Positions 18,755 to 27,228 of a stretch of 64,000 nt of DNA are shown here, in pieces. The position numbers and the translations under genes were made by a program. Location of the stretch: the NCBI RefSeq assembly GCF_014199205.1, contig NZ_JACIJD010000009.1, forward strand, positions 62,001 through 126,000, given 5' to 3'. The stretch is from Muricoccus pecuniae (GTDB taxonomy: Bacteria; Pseudomonadota; Alphaproteobacteria; Acetobacterales; Acetobacteraceae). Below the pieces are notes generated by a model. That model was not told the DNA's origin. It saw only the letters and a program-made list of their open reading frames with translations, and did not search any database. The stretch's first letter is position 1. Every line of letters starts with the position of its first letter.

Positions 18755-19401
18755 GGCTCGCGGTCGTCGATCCCGGATCGGGCAACCTCGCCTCCGTCCG
18801 CCGCGCCTTCGAGCGGGCGGCGCGGGAGGAGGGCGTGGCGCTGGACCTCGCCGTGACCACCGAGGCGGAGGAGGTGCTGGCGGCGGACCGGGTGGTGCTG
18901 CCCGGCCAGGGCGCCTTCGCCGCCTGCACCCGCGGCCTCGCCGCCCTGCCCGGGGTGGCGGAGGCGCTGCATGAATCCGCCATCCGGCGCGGCCGCCCCT
19001 TCCTCGGTATCTGCGTCGGCATGCAGATGATGGCCGAGCGCGGGCTGGAGCACGGCGTGACGCCGGGCCTTGGCTGGATCCGGGGCGAGATCGCGCCGAT
19101 GGACCCGAGGGACGGCCAGGGCGCGCCGCTGCCCCTTCCGCAGATGGGCTGGAACGCGCTGGAGGCGCATGGCGCGCACCCGCTGCTCGCCGGCCTGCCC
19201 GAGGGGGCGCACGCCTATTTCGTCCACTCCTATGCCCTGCGCGGCGGGCGGGAGGAGGAGCTGCTGGCCAGCGCGCGTTACGGCGGGGATGTCGCGGCCG
19301 TGGTGGGCCGGGACAACCTGGCCGGCACCCAGTTCCATGCGGAGAAGTCCGGCCCCGTGGGGCTGCGGATCCTGCGGAACTTCCTGCGCTGGTCGCCATG
19401 A
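18751..19401 (+). CDS. hisH: Imidazole glycerol phosphate synthase, glutaminase subunit
   Basis: Hydrolyses glutamine and channels ammonia to HisF, which makes imidazole glycerol phosphate and AICAR. 216 residues of the class-I glutamine amidotransferase fold. The catalytic cysteine is in [11 protein letters not shown] (about 90) and the histidine/glutamate pair in QFHAEKS (about 198-200). GTG start overlaps the previous gene. Its partner hisF is not in the window: after hisA the run moves to a polyol dehydrogenase, so hisF must lie elsewhere. The stop overlaps the next ATG. Confidence 0.97.
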   Translation: MRLAVVDPGSGNLASVRRAFERAAREEGVALDLAVTTEAEEVLAADRVVLPGQGAFAACTRGLAALPGVAEALHESAIRRGRPFLGICVGMQMMAERGLEHGVTPGLGWIRGEIAPMDPRDGQGAPLPLPQMGWNALEAHGAHPLLAGLPEGAHAYFVHSYALRGGREEELLASARYGGDVAAVVGRDNLAGTQFHAEKSGPVGLRILRNFLRWSP

Positions 19402-19973
19402 CCGAGGTGATGCACTCGCTCTCGGTCGAGCGGGCCGAGACGCTCTCCGAGGCCGACATGGCCGATCTCTGCGAGGCGACGGATGCCGCCATCATCGAGG
19501 GTGGCGGCTTCGGCTGGGTGGCGCCGCAGGGCCGCGCGGCTCTGACCCGCCACTTCGGCGGCGTGCTACTGGTGCCCGAGCGCGAGCTCTTCGTGGCGCG
19601 GCTGGACGGGCATGTCGTCGGCTCCGCCCAGCTCGTCCGCCCCGCCCGCAACAACGAGGCCCAGGCCTGGGCCGCCCAGCTCACCCACGCCTACATCGCC
19701 CCCTATGCCCGCGGCCACGGCCTCGCGCGCATGCTGGTGCAGCGGCTGGAGGAGCGGGCGGCGGCGCTCGGCCACCGCGTGCTGAACCTCGATGTCAGGG
19801 AGACGCAGGCCACCGCCATCGCGCTCTTCGAGGGGCTGGGCTACATCCGCTGGGGCACGCACCCTGCCTATGCGCGGATCAACGGCCGCACGGTCGCCGG
19901 CCACCACTACTACAAGACGCTGGAGCCGGTGCGGGGCCGCCCGACCGAGGCGCTTTTCCCGCAGGACCCCTGA
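19398..19973 (+). CDS. GNAT-family acetyltransferase inside the his operon
   Basis: A 191-residue GNAT enzyme of unknown substrate. The acetyl-CoA loop is in [28 protein letters not shown], and [24 protein letters not shown] is the later part of the fold. Its ATG overlaps the hisH stop by four bases and its stop overlaps the hisA ATG, so expression is tied to histidine synthesis. No histidine-pathway enzyme has this fold; a side role such as acetylating a pathway amine would be speculation. Confidence 0.85.
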   Translation: MTEVMHSLSVERAETLSEADMADLCEATDAAIIEGGGFGWVAPQGRAALTRHFGGVLLVPERELFVARLDGHVVGSAQLVRPARNNEAQAWAAQLTHAYIAPYARGHGLARMLVQRLEERAAALGHRVLNLDVRETQATAIALFEGLGYIRWGTHPAYARINGRTVAGHHYYKTLEPVRGRPTEALFPQDP

Positions 19974-20686
19974 TGAGCTTCACCCCCTATCCCGCCATCG
20001 ACCTGAAGGGCGGGCAGGTCGTGCGCCTCAAGCGCGGCGACATGGCCCAGGCCACGGTCTATGGCGATCCCGCCACCCAGGCCGCCGCCTTCGACGCGGC
20101 GGGCTTTCCCTGGCTGCATGTGGTCGATCTCGACGGCGCCTTCGCCGGCCGCCCCGCCAATGCGGAGGCCGTGCGCGCCATCCTGGCCGCCACCACCCGC
20201 CCCGTGCAGCTCGGCGGCGGCATCCGCGATATGGCGACGGTGGAGGCCTGGCTCTCCGCCGGCATCGCCCGCGTCATCCTCGGCTCGGCGGCGGCCAAAA
20301 ACCCCGACTTCGCGCGGGAGGCCTGCCGCGCCTTCCCGGGCAAGGTGGCGATCGGCATCGATGCGCGGGACGGCTTCGTGGCGACCGAGGGCTGGGCCGA
20401 GACGGGCACGCTGACCGCGCTCGACCTCGCGCTGAGGCTGGAGGATGCGGGCGCCGCCGCCATCATCCACACCGACATCGACCGGGACGGGATGCTGGGC
20501 GGGGTGAACGTGGCGGCGACGGCCGCGCTGGCCGGGCGCCTCTCCACCCCCGTCATCGCCAGCGGCGGCGTCGCCGGGCGCGCGGACCTGGACGCCCTGC
20601 GCGCCACGGGAACGATCGCGGGGGTGATCATCGGCCGCGCGCTCTATGACGGGCGGCTGACGCCCGCCGAAGCGCTGGGCGCCTGA
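19973..20686 (+). CDS. hisA: ProFAR isomerase HisA
   Basis: Amadori isomerase of histidine synthesis converting ProFAR to PRFAR, the substrate of HisF. 237 residues in a TIM barrel. The N-terminal catalytic aspartate is in [17 protein letters not shown] and the second in [14 protein letters not shown]; phosphate-binding loops QLGGGIRD and [15 protein letters not shown] are intact. It follows the GNAT gene with a stop-start overlap and is the last his gene in this block. Confidence 0.98.
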   Translation: MSFTPYPAIDLKGGQVVRLKRGDMAQATVYGDPATQAAAFDAAGFPWLHVVDLDGAFAGRPANAEAVRAILAATTRPVQLGGGIRDMATVEAWLSAGIARVILGSAAAKNPDFAREACRAFPGKVAIGIDARDGFVATEGWAETGTLTALDLALRLEDAGAAAIIHTDIDRDGMLGGVNVAATAALAGRLSTPVIASGGVAGRADLDALRATGTIAGVIIGRALYDGRLTPAEALGA

Positions 20687-20702
20687 GGGGGAGAGGGCGG
20701 CC

Positions 20703-22187
20703 ATGGAGCCGGTGGCGCTGAACAGGGGCAGCCTGTCCCGCCTGAGACCCCCTGTCCGCGTCCCGCGCTACGACCCCGCCGGGGTGAGGGCCGGGGTGGT
20801 GCATCTCGGCCTCGGCGCCTTCCACCGGGCCCATATGGCCCGCTACACGCACGAGCTGATGGAGGTCGATCCCGGCGCGCTGGGCTGGGGCACGGCCGGG
20901 GCGGGCCTGCTGCCGGCCGACCCCCGGATGCAGGAGAGCCTCGTCCCGCAGGACGGGCTCTACACGCTGGTCGAGCGCGACGGGGTAGGCGAGACGGTCT
21001 CCGTCATCGGCTCCATCGCCGAGGTCATCCATGCCGGCGATTCCACCGCGGCGCTGCTCGCGCGCATCGACGACCCGGCGATCCGCATCCTCAGCCTGAC
21101 CGTCAGCGAGAACGGCCTCTGCCTGAACCCCGCCACGCGCCAGCTCGACCCGGAGCACCCGATGATCCGCGCCGATCTCGCCGCGCCGGACCGGCCGCGC
21201 AGCGCGGTGGGCGTGATCGTGGAGGCCTACCGCCGGCGCATGGCGGCGGGGGGCGGCCCCTTCACCGCGCTCACCTGCGACAACATCCAGAACAACGGCG
21301 ACGTGCTGCGCGAAGCGGTGCTGGCGCTCGCCGGGTTGCGGGACGCCGGGCTGGCGCGCTGGATCGCGGCCCATGGCGCCTTCCCTAACAGCATGGTGGA
21401 CCGGATTACGCCCGCCACCCGGCCCGACCATGTCGAGCACCTGGACCGCCGCTACGGCATCCGGGACCGCTGGCCCGTCTTCTGCGAGAGCTTCACCCAA
21501 TGGGTGATCGAGGACCGCTTCGCCGCCGGCCGCCCGGAATGGGAGCGGGTGGGGGCACAGATCGTTCCCGATGTCGTGCCCTATGAGATGATGAAGCTGC
21601 GGCTGCTGAACGGCAGCCACCTCGCCATCGCCGTGCTGGGGCGGCTGATGGGCCACCGCTTCGTGCATGAGGTGATGGCCGACCGGCGCATGCGCGCCTA
21701 CATGGCCGCGCTGATGGACCGCGAGACCGGCCCCACCCTGGCCCCGGTGCCGGGCGTGGACCTCGCCGCCTACAAGCGGACCCTGGTCGAGCGCTTCGCC
21801 AATCCCGCCATCGAGGACACGGTGGAGCGCATCAACACCGATGCGCCGATCAACCTGCTGGTGATGCCGATCGAAGCGGGCCTCGCCATCGGCGGAGAGG
21901 TCGATTTCCTGGCCCTCGCCCTCGCCGCCTGGATGCGCCGCCTGCGGGGCGTGGACGACAAGGGCGCGCCCATCGAGATCCGCCACCCCCTCGCCCCCCT
22001 GCTGCAGGAGAAGGCAGGCGAAGGCGGGCGCGACCCCATGCCGCTGCTCTCGATCGAGACCCTCTTCGGCGGGCTGGGCCGGGAGGAGCGCTTCGTCGCG
22101 CCGCTGCGGCGCTGGCTGGCCTCCCTCTACGATATCGGCGCGGAGGGGACACTGGAACGCGCGATGAGGGAGCTGGCGGCGGGGTAG
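20703..22187 (+). CDS. Mannitol / polyol dehydrogenase family protein
   Basis: Long-chain NAD-dependent polyol dehydrogenase (mannitol, arabinitol or fructuronate type), 494 residues. Rossmann loop HLGLGAFHRAHMA (about 34-46); mid-chain TSENG/TVSENGL and DNIQNNG; the catalytic segment MKLRLLNGSHLAIA carries the family K-x4-N-x2-H triad. A strong ribosome site GGGGGAGAGGG precedes the ATG. It shares direction with hisA, 16 bases downstream of it, but is functionally unrelated. A UgpB-like binding protein gene converges on it; together they may deal with a polyol, but this is inference. The exact substrate cannot be read. Confidence 0.9.
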   Translation: MEPVALNRGSLSRLRPPVRVPRYDPAGVRAGVVHLGLGAFHRAHMARYTHELMEVDPGALGWGTAGAGLLPADPRMQESLVPQDGLYTLVERDGVGETVSVIGSIAEVIHAGDSTAALLARIDDPAIRILSLTVSENGLCLNPATRQLDPEHPMIRADLAAPDRPRSAVGVIVEAYRRRMAAGGGPFTALTCDNIQNNGDVLREAVLALAGLRDAGLARWIAAHGAFPNSMVDRITPATRPDHVEHLDRRYGIRDRWPVFCESFTQWVIEDRFAAGRPEWERVGAQIVPDVVPYEMMKLRLLNGSHLAIAVLGRLMGHRFVHEVMADRRMRAYMAALMDRETGPTLAPVPGVDLAAYKRTLVERFANPAIEDTVERINTDAPINLLVMPIEAGLAIGGEVDFLALALAAWMRRLRGVDDKGAPIEIRHPLAPLLQEKAGEGGRDPMPLLSIETLFGGLGREERFVAPLRRWLASLYDIGAEGTLERAMRELAAG

Positions 22188-22235
22188 CGACTGCGCGGCC
22201 GGCATCCGGGGCCCCGGTCTCCCGCCAGCAGGGTG

Positions 22236-22264
22236 CCGGGAAGAGGGCGGCGCCTTCTTCCCGG
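22236..22264. terminator. Two-way hairpin terminator
   Basis: A 13-pair stem (22236-22248 with 22252-22264, one G:T pair) with a three-base loop, CCGGGAAGA against TCTTCCCGG at its base, lies between the converging polyol dehydrogenase and UgpB-like genes, 49 and 12 bases from their stops. It has no T run on the plus strand. Confidence 0.6.
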
Positions 22265-22275
22265 AGAGCCCGGCC

Positions 22276-23613
22276 CTAGCGGTTGGTGCGCTCGAAGTTC
22301 CGCAGCACCTGGTTGCCGCGCGTGTTGGCGTTGGCGAGGGCCTGCTGGGCGCTCACCCCACCCTGGAAGGCCCGCTCCATCTCCTCCTGGATGATGTTCC
22401 GGATCTCGACGAAGCCGCCGAGGCGGATGCCGCGGCTGTTCGCGGTGGGATCGCCGCCGCGCAGCATCTGCTCGATCGGCACGTCTGCCCCGGCGTTGCG
22501 GGCGTAGTAGTTCTGCGAGCGGCTCAGCTCATAGGCCGAGCGGGTGACGGGGACGTAGCCGGTGTCCTGGTGCCACTTGGCCATCACGGCGGGGCTGGAG
22601 ATGTACTGGAAGAACTCGGCCACACCGCGCAGCTCCTCGGCGCTGCGCTGGGCGTTCGGCCCGCGGTTCATGGTCCAGAGGGCGGCACCGCCGATGATGG
22701 AGTTCCGCGGCGTGGTGCCCTCGTAATAGGGGAGCATGGCCGCGCCCCAGCCGAAGCGCGCCTCGCGCTCGATCCGCCCGCGCAGGCCCGAGGAGCCGAA
22801 GCCGATCGCGCACTCGCCCGCGGGGAAGAGCGGGTCGCCCGCGGCGTCGCGGCCGGCATAGCGGAACAGCCCCTCCTTCTGCCAGCGGACGAGGTTCTCC
22901 ATGTGCTTGACCAGGAGCGGGTTGGTCAGGTTCAGCTCGGTGTTGAGCCCCTCGAAGCCGTTGCTGCGGCTGGCCAGCGGGACGTCGTGGATGGCCAGCA
23001 CCTGCTCCACCATCAGCCAGCTCGGCCAGGCCGTGGTCATGGGGCAGGCGATGCCCGCCTCCTTCAGCTTGCGCGCGGCGCCCTCGACGCCCTCCCAGGT
23101 GGCGGGGAAGGCATTGGGGTCCAGCCCGGCGCGCTGGAACATGTCCTTGTTGTAGAAGGCGATGGCCGTGCTGCTGTTGAAGGGCATGGCCATGAGCTTG
23201 CCATCGGCCGAACTGTAGTAGCCCGCCACCGGCCCGATGAAGTCGCGGGGGTCGATCGCCACGCCCGTCTCGGCGGTGATCTCGTGGAGCGGCTTCACCG
23301 CGCGTCCGGCCGACATCATCGTGCCCGTGCCGACCTCGAACATCTGCACGATGTGCGGCGCGGTGCTGGAGCGGAAGGCCGCGATGGCCGCCACCATCGT
23401 CTCGGGATAGCTGCCCCGGAAGGTCGGGGTGACCTTGTAGCGGGGCTGGCTCGCGTTGAACTCCGCCACGATCTGCTCGAGCTGGCCGCCGGCAGGCTGG
23501 CTGAGCCCGTGCCAGAACTGAATCTCGACCGGCTGCTGGGCGCGGACGGCGAGGGGCGCGGAGGTGAGCGTTGCCAGCGCGAGTGCGCCAGCAGCAAGGT
23601 AACGACGCCGCAT
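22276..23613 (-). CDS. ugpB: UgpB-like ABC transporter periplasmic binding protein
   Basis: Periplasmic solute-binding protein of the glycerol-3-phosphate / sugar (family 1) type, 445 residues. Signal peptide with RRRYLAAGALALATL and cleavage near VRAQQ; mature start VEIQFWHGLSQPAGGQLEQ is typical UgpB. Further family regions: SSTAPHIVQMFEVGTGTMM, MPFNSSTAIAFYNKDMF, FFQYISSPAVMAKWHQDTGYVPVT. GGGAGG lies eight bases before the ATG. The genes for permeases and ATPase (ugpA, ugpE, ugpC) are not adjacent. The family also binds other polyol phosphates and oligosaccharides, so the ligand is not certain. Confidence 0.85.
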   Translation of the reverse strand: MRRRYLAAGALALATLTSAPLAVRAQQPVEIQFWHGLSQPAGGQLEQIVAEFNASQPRYKVTPTFRGSYPETMVAAIAAFRSSTAPHIVQMFEVGTGTMMSAGRAVKPLHEITAETGVAIDPRDFIGPVAGYYSSADGKLMAMPFNSSTAIAFYNKDMFQRAGLDPNAFPATWEGVEGAARKLKEAGIACPMTTAWPSWLMVEQVLAIHDVPLASRSNGFEGLNTELNLTNPLLVKHMENLVRWQKEGLFRYAGRDAAGDPLFPAGECAIGFGSSGLRGRIEREARFGWGAAMLPYYEGTTPRNSIIGGAALWTMNRGPNAQRSAEELRGVAEFFQYISSPAVMAKWHQDTGYVPVTRSAYELSRSQNYYARNAGADVPIEQMLRGGDPTANSRGIRLGGFVEIRNIIQEEMERAFQGGVSAQQALANANTRGNQVLRNFERTNR

Positions 23614-23740
23614 GATGAAACCTCCCGGGGTGCCTGATGCCGCTGGCTGCCAGCGGCCCGTTCTTGCGGGAAGCCTACAGTCGCGCGGCGGTCCTATGGA
23701 AGGTCCAAAGCCGGTTGTGGAAGGCCGGGCACGCCGCTCC

Positions 23741-24229
23741 CTATCCCGAGGCCAGCTCCGACAGGCAGCGGGCCTCGGTGCGGCTCTCCGTGCCCGAGGC
23801 GCGGGCCGCGGCCCAGGCGACGCGCGGCGCCCCGGCATCGCGGTAGAGAACGATGTCGAGCGCGCAATGGGCGCCCTGGTAGAGCCAGATCTCGGCATTC
23901 CCCTCGGGCCGGCGGCGCACGGGCTGGCCGAGCGCGCCGAGCACGCCCTCCGGGCTCTGGCCGAGCAGCGAGGCCACGCTCCCCGGGGCCGGGCGGCGCG
24001 CGGCCGGGCCGGCAGGTCGCGGTGCGGGGGAAGGGGAGGGCGAGGGTGCGCCGAGGCCCGTGATGCTGGCGCGGTGGCTCTCCAGCACCGCTTCCAGCAC
24101 CTGGCTGGCCGCGTGGTCAGGCCCCGCGTTGCAGCCGGCCAGGATGAGGGGCAGGAGGGCGGCGAGAAGCCAGGTGAGGGTGGTGGGGCTCAAGGGCCCC
24201 AGGGGTGCCGCGGTCATCGCCGGCGCCAT
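23741..24229 (-). CDS. Small lipoprotein of unknown function
   Basis: A 162-residue protein with a lipobox (LPLILAGC; lipid-carrying cysteine near residue 33) after a hydrophobic signal. A proline-rich linker (about 60-80) leads to a small folded part with the SVASLLGQSPEGVLGALGQPVRRRPEGNAEIWLYQG region, which resembles the SmpA/BamE-type fold seen in several outer-membrane assembly lipoproteins; two cysteines (CALDI and RCL) could pair. The start could also be at 24217 (MTAAP). It is 58 bases downstream of bactofilin on the same strand. Confidence 0.7.
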   Translation of the reverse strand: MAPAMTAAPLGPLSPTTLTWLLAALLPLILAGCNAGPDHAASQVLEAVLESHRASITGLGAPSPSPSPAPRPAGPAARRPAPGSVASLLGQSPEGVLGALGQPVRRRPEGNAEIWLYQGAHCALDIVLYRDAGAPRVAWAAARASGTESRTEARCLSELASG

Positions 24230-24287
24230 GGCTCGCTCGCCAGGAGAGAGGGACGGGCGCACGGGCAGGCCGCGCGCCCGCGGGGGA

Positions 24288-24917
24288 TCAGTCCTCGTAG
24301 GGCGCCGCGTACTGCGGCGCGGCCCCGTGCGGGGCCGGGGCGAAGGAGGCCTGGCCCTCGGTCAGCATTTCCATCCGGCCGGAGAGCTGGCCGCCCTCCT
24401 CCACCGAGAGCTTGCGCGTGCGGGCGACGCCGAGGACGCGGCCGGTGGCGCGGATGGTGAGGGAACCGCGGGCGGTCAGCGTGCCGTCGAACACGCCGGC
24501 GATCTCGGCGTCATCCACCTGCACCTCGCCCTTGAAGACGCCGGAGGGGGTGATCTGCAGCTCGGAGGCCTGGATCATCTGGCTCTCGACCGTGCCGTCC
24601 ACCACCAGCCGCTCGGCATCCGTCACGGTGCCCTGGAGGGAGATGCCCTTGCCGACGACGAGGGTGCGGCGCTCCGCCCCCGCGGGGGCCGGGCGGCCGA
24701 CCTGGCGGGTCGGCATGGTCACGCCGGGGGTGGGGGCCGCGCCCTGCGGGGCGGTAGGCTTGGGCGGCAGGCTCATGACGGGTTCCTTGGGAGCGGTCGG
24801 ACCCGGGGCGGGCCGGAAGGGGGGCATGGCCAGGTCGGGATCGCGTGAGACGGGCACCGTCGCGGGCTCGGGCTCGGTCGGCCCCTGCTCGGCAGGACGG
24901 CGGCGGAAGACGGACAT
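24288..24917 (-). CDS. Bactofilin (polymer-forming cytoskeletal protein)
   Basis: A 209-residue cytoskeletal protein that polymerises without nucleotide into filaments at the membrane and often organises cell-wall work. The beta-helix core (DUF583, about 82-175) has the segments LVVGKGISLQGTVTDAERLVVDGTVES, GVFKGEVQVDDAEIAGVFDGTLTARG and RLG-type turns. The proline-rich tail in front (about 20-80) and the Ala/Pro C-terminal tail are disordered, as usual. The lipoprotein gene just downstream may share transcription. Start ATG at 24917 has a purine-rich GGGGGAA site. Confidence 0.93.
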   Translation of the reverse strand: MSVFRRRPAEQGPTEPEPATVPVSRDPDLAMPPFRPAPGPTAPKEPVMSLPPKPTAPQGAAPTPGVTMPTRQVGRPAPAGAERRTLVVGKGISLQGTVTDAERLVVDGTVESQMIQASELQITPSGVFKGEVQVDDAEIAGVFDGTLTARGSLTIRATGRVLGVARTRKLSVEEGGQLSGRMEMLTEGQASFAPAPHGAAPQYAAPYED

Positions 24918-25227
24918 GGCAGTTCCCCCTGCGCATTGCGGTCACGGCATCGCCCGGCCGTTGGCTGGGCATGGGCGTCGGCCCCGGCAATGGCGGGAAC
25001 CCCAATGACGGGAGCCCTGGGGCCCCTCGCCTGCCGGATGCGGGCTATCACGGGCGGGAGATCCCGCACAACGCCCCGCAGCGCGCGGGGCGGATAATTC
25101 CGTCGCCGCGCCGGTTCCCCGCAGCGCCGCGCGTGGTATGGCGGCGCCCGGACGCGCCGGCCCTCTCCTGGGCCCGCGCCGATCGGGGACGAACCGGGCA
25201 CGGCCCGGGCGACAAGGGAAGACGGTG
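24918..25227. other. 310-base gap between bactofilin and the adenosine-kinase-like gene
   Basis: A divergent promoter region with high GC throughout. No convincing small gene, tRNA or terminator was found. A short palindrome around CCCCGCAGCGCGCGGGG (near 25075-25090) could be an operator but is not distinctive in such GC-rich sequence. Confidence 0.5.
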
Positions 25228-26226
25228 ATGGCGGAGCGGCAGGCGCTGGACATCCTGGGGATCGGCAACGCCATCGTGGACGTGGTGGCCTCCGCCACCG
25301 AGGCGACGCTGGTGGAATGGGGCATGGCCAAGGGCGGCATGGCCCTGATCGATACCGCCCGCGCTGAGGCGATCCATGAATGGATCAGGGCCGAGATGGG
25401 CGAGGGCGTGCAGACCGGCGGCGGCTCGGCCGCCAATACCTGCGCCGCGGCGGCGATGCTGGGAGCAAAGGTCGGCTATCTCGGCAAGGTGGCGGACGAC
25501 GCGCCCGGCCGCGTCTTCGCCGAGGACCTGAAGGGGCTTGGCATCCACTTCCCCACCGCCCCGCTCAAGGGCGGCGACCCGACGGCGCGCTGCCTCATCC
25601 TCGTCACCCCCGACGGGCAGCGGACGATGAACACCTATCTCGGCGCCTGCGTCACCTTCGGGGAGGCGGATGTGGACGAGGGGGCGGTGGCCTCCGCGGC
25701 CGTCACCTACCTGGAGGGCTACCTCTTCGACCCCCCGGCGGCCCAGGCGGCCTTCCGCCGCGCGGCCGGCATCGCGCATGGCGCCGGGCGCTCGGTGGCG
25801 ATCACCCTGTCGGACAGCTTCTGCGTCGGCCGCCACCGCACGGCCTTCCTCGACTTCATCGCGGCGGATGCGGACATCGTCTTCGCCAATGAGGACGAGG
25901 CGCTCTCCCTCTTCGAGGTCGGCGAGGTGGACGCCGCCACCCAGGCCTTCCTCGCGACCGGCAAGCTCGTCGCCCTGACGCGCAGCGAGAAGGGCAGCCG
26001 CATCATCACCCCCGCGGGCGAGGTGATCGAGGTGCCGGCCGTGCCGACCACGCTGATCGACAGCACCGGGGCGGGCGACGCCTATGCCGCCGGCTTCCTC
26101 GCAGCCCATGCGCGCGGGCTGCCGCTCGCCGAGTGCGGCCGCTGGGGCGGCGTGGCGGCGAGCGAGGTGATCTCCCACTTCGGCGCGCGGCCGCAGGCGG
26201 ATCTGCGGAAGCTGGTCGCCGCCTGA
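25228..26226 (+). CDS. Adenosine-kinase-like sugar kinase (PfkB family)
   Basis: PfkB/ribokinase-family kinase, 332 residues, closest in layout to bacterial adenosine kinases: N-terminal DILGIGNAIVDVVA, the GGGSAANTCAA substrate loop (about 68-78), and the C-terminal anion-hole signature DSTGAGDAYAAGFL with the catalytic aspartate. It would phosphorylate a nucleoside or sugar with ATP in the cytoplasm. Ribosome site AAGGGAAG just upstream of the ATG. Divergent from bactofilin and followed by a hairpin at 26235. Adenosine as substrate is an inference from the family. Confidence 0.88.
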   Translation: MAERQALDILGIGNAIVDVVASATEATLVEWGMAKGGMALIDTARAEAIHEWIRAEMGEGVQTGGGSAANTCAAAAMLGAKVGYLGKVADDAPGRVFAEDLKGLGIHFPTAPLKGGDPTARCLILVTPDGQRTMNTYLGACVTFGEADVDEGAVASAAVTYLEGYLFDPPAAQAAFRRAAGIAHGAGRSVAITLSDSFCVGRHRTAFLDFIAADADIVFANEDEALSLFEVGEVDAATQAFLATGKLVALTRSEKGSRIITPAGEVIEVPAVPTTLIDSTGAGDAYAAGFLAAHARGLPLAECGRWGGVAASEVISHFGARPQADLRKLVAA

Positions 26227-26234
26227 AGGGGGCT

Positions 26235-26252
26235 GGGGAGGGAAACCTCCCC
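26235..26252 (+). terminator. Hairpin after the adenosine-kinase-like gene
   Basis: A seven-base GC stem GGGGAGG / CCTCCCC with a GAAA loop (a stable tetraloop form) starts nine bases after the stop. A short mixed run CATCTTT follows. It is likely to end transcription of the kinase gene. Confidence 0.55.
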
Positions 26253-26325
26253 CCATCTTTCACGGGCCCGGCCGGAAGCCGATCCCGCCCCGGCGCGTTC
26301 CCGACCCCGACGTCAGGAGAACGCC

Positions 26326-26928
26326 ATGACCCGCAAGACCACCCTCACCGCGGCCCTCGCCGCCGCCATGCTCGCCCTGCCGGCCCTCGCCCAGCCCGCC
26401 GATCCCGCCCTGCGCGAGATGCGGCGCGAGCGCGCCAACCCCCCCACGCCCTCCGTGCCCGCGCAGAACCGCAACGCCGCCGCGACGGACGCGATGGGCG
26501 TGGAGAACGCGCGCGGGCTGCTGGCCGAATCCCGCGCGCTCCTCACCCGCCGCCGGGCCGGGCAGGCCGTCGAGGCGCTGGAACGGGTGGAGACGCGGCT
26601 GCTGACGAATTCCGTGGTGGCCAGCGAGGCGGGCCGGCCGCAATCCACTGCGGCGCTGAGCCAGATCACCGCCGCCCGCCGCCTGGCCGCGCAGGGCGAC
26701 ACGCGCTCGGCCCTGCACGCCCTGGACCGGGCCGAGGAAGCGCTGATCGCCACCCCGACCGGCCCGGGCGCCCAGCCGCTTCCGGAGACGGTGCCGACGG
26801 GTGTGGATACGCCCGCGCCCGTGCCTCCTTCCCAGCAGCGGGACCGGATGCTGCGCCAGGGCACCCGCCCGGCCGTGCCGCCCGCCCCGCCCTCGGGCAT
26901 GGCCACCGAGACGATGCCGCGGGGCTGA
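26326..26928 (+). CDS. Exported protein of unknown function
   Basis: A 200-residue protein with a clear Sec signal peptide (TRKTTLTAALAAAMLALPALAQP; cleavage after ALA) and an AGGAGA ribosome site six bases before the ATG. The mature part is alpha-helical and alanine/arginine-rich in the middle (about 55-145, ARGLLAESRALLTRRRAGQAVEALERVETR), then a proline-rich disordered tail. No cysteine is visible. It resembles small periplasmic proteins with repeated helical hairpins; no function assigned. Followed by a 300-base non-coding stretch and typA. Confidence 0.7.
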   Translation: MTRKTTLTAALAAAMLALPALAQPADPALREMRRERANPPTPSVPAQNRNAAATDAMGVENARGLLAESRALLTRRRAGQAVEALERVETRLLTNSVVASEAGRPQSTAALSQITAARRLAAQGDTRSALHALDRAEEALIATPTGPGAQPLPETVPTGVDTPAPVPPSQQRDRMLRQGTRPAVPPAPPSGMATETMPRG

Positions 26929-27228
26929 TTCCCAGCCACCCCTGGGCCATCCCTGGGCCGACCCGCACCGCGCGCATGGGCGGGCGGCGCGGGCGGGCGG
27001 CGGAAACCCTCGCAATCCGGCGGGTGGCACGCTATCTCTGCGCCGCAACACGCCGAACCGCCCGAAGACAGGCCCCGCCGCCCAAGCGCGCGGGGCCTTC
27101 CATATGGTTGGATCTTCGGGCAGGGCCGCCCCTCCGGTGGAGGGGCGAAACGGGCGCGGTGGACCCCCTCACGGGGCCGGCATCGCGCGCAGCCGGGGGG
27201 ATGCCCCGGCAGGAAAGGACATCGCGCG
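26929..27228 (+). other. 300-base gap with hairpins, leader of typA
   Basis: Non-coding stretch upstream of typA. It contains two strong hairpins: a nine-base stem with an eleven-base loop at 27070-27098 and an eight-base stem with a three-base loop at 27128-27146. They would form in the typA leader if transcription starts upstream. No known riboswitch or small RNA could be recognised. Confidence 0.45.

Noticed and set aside
27025-27045. TGGCAC box that looks like a sigma-54 -24 element upstream of typA
   Set aside because: The following GC dinucleotide is two bases too far for a -24/-12 spacing, so it does not fit.
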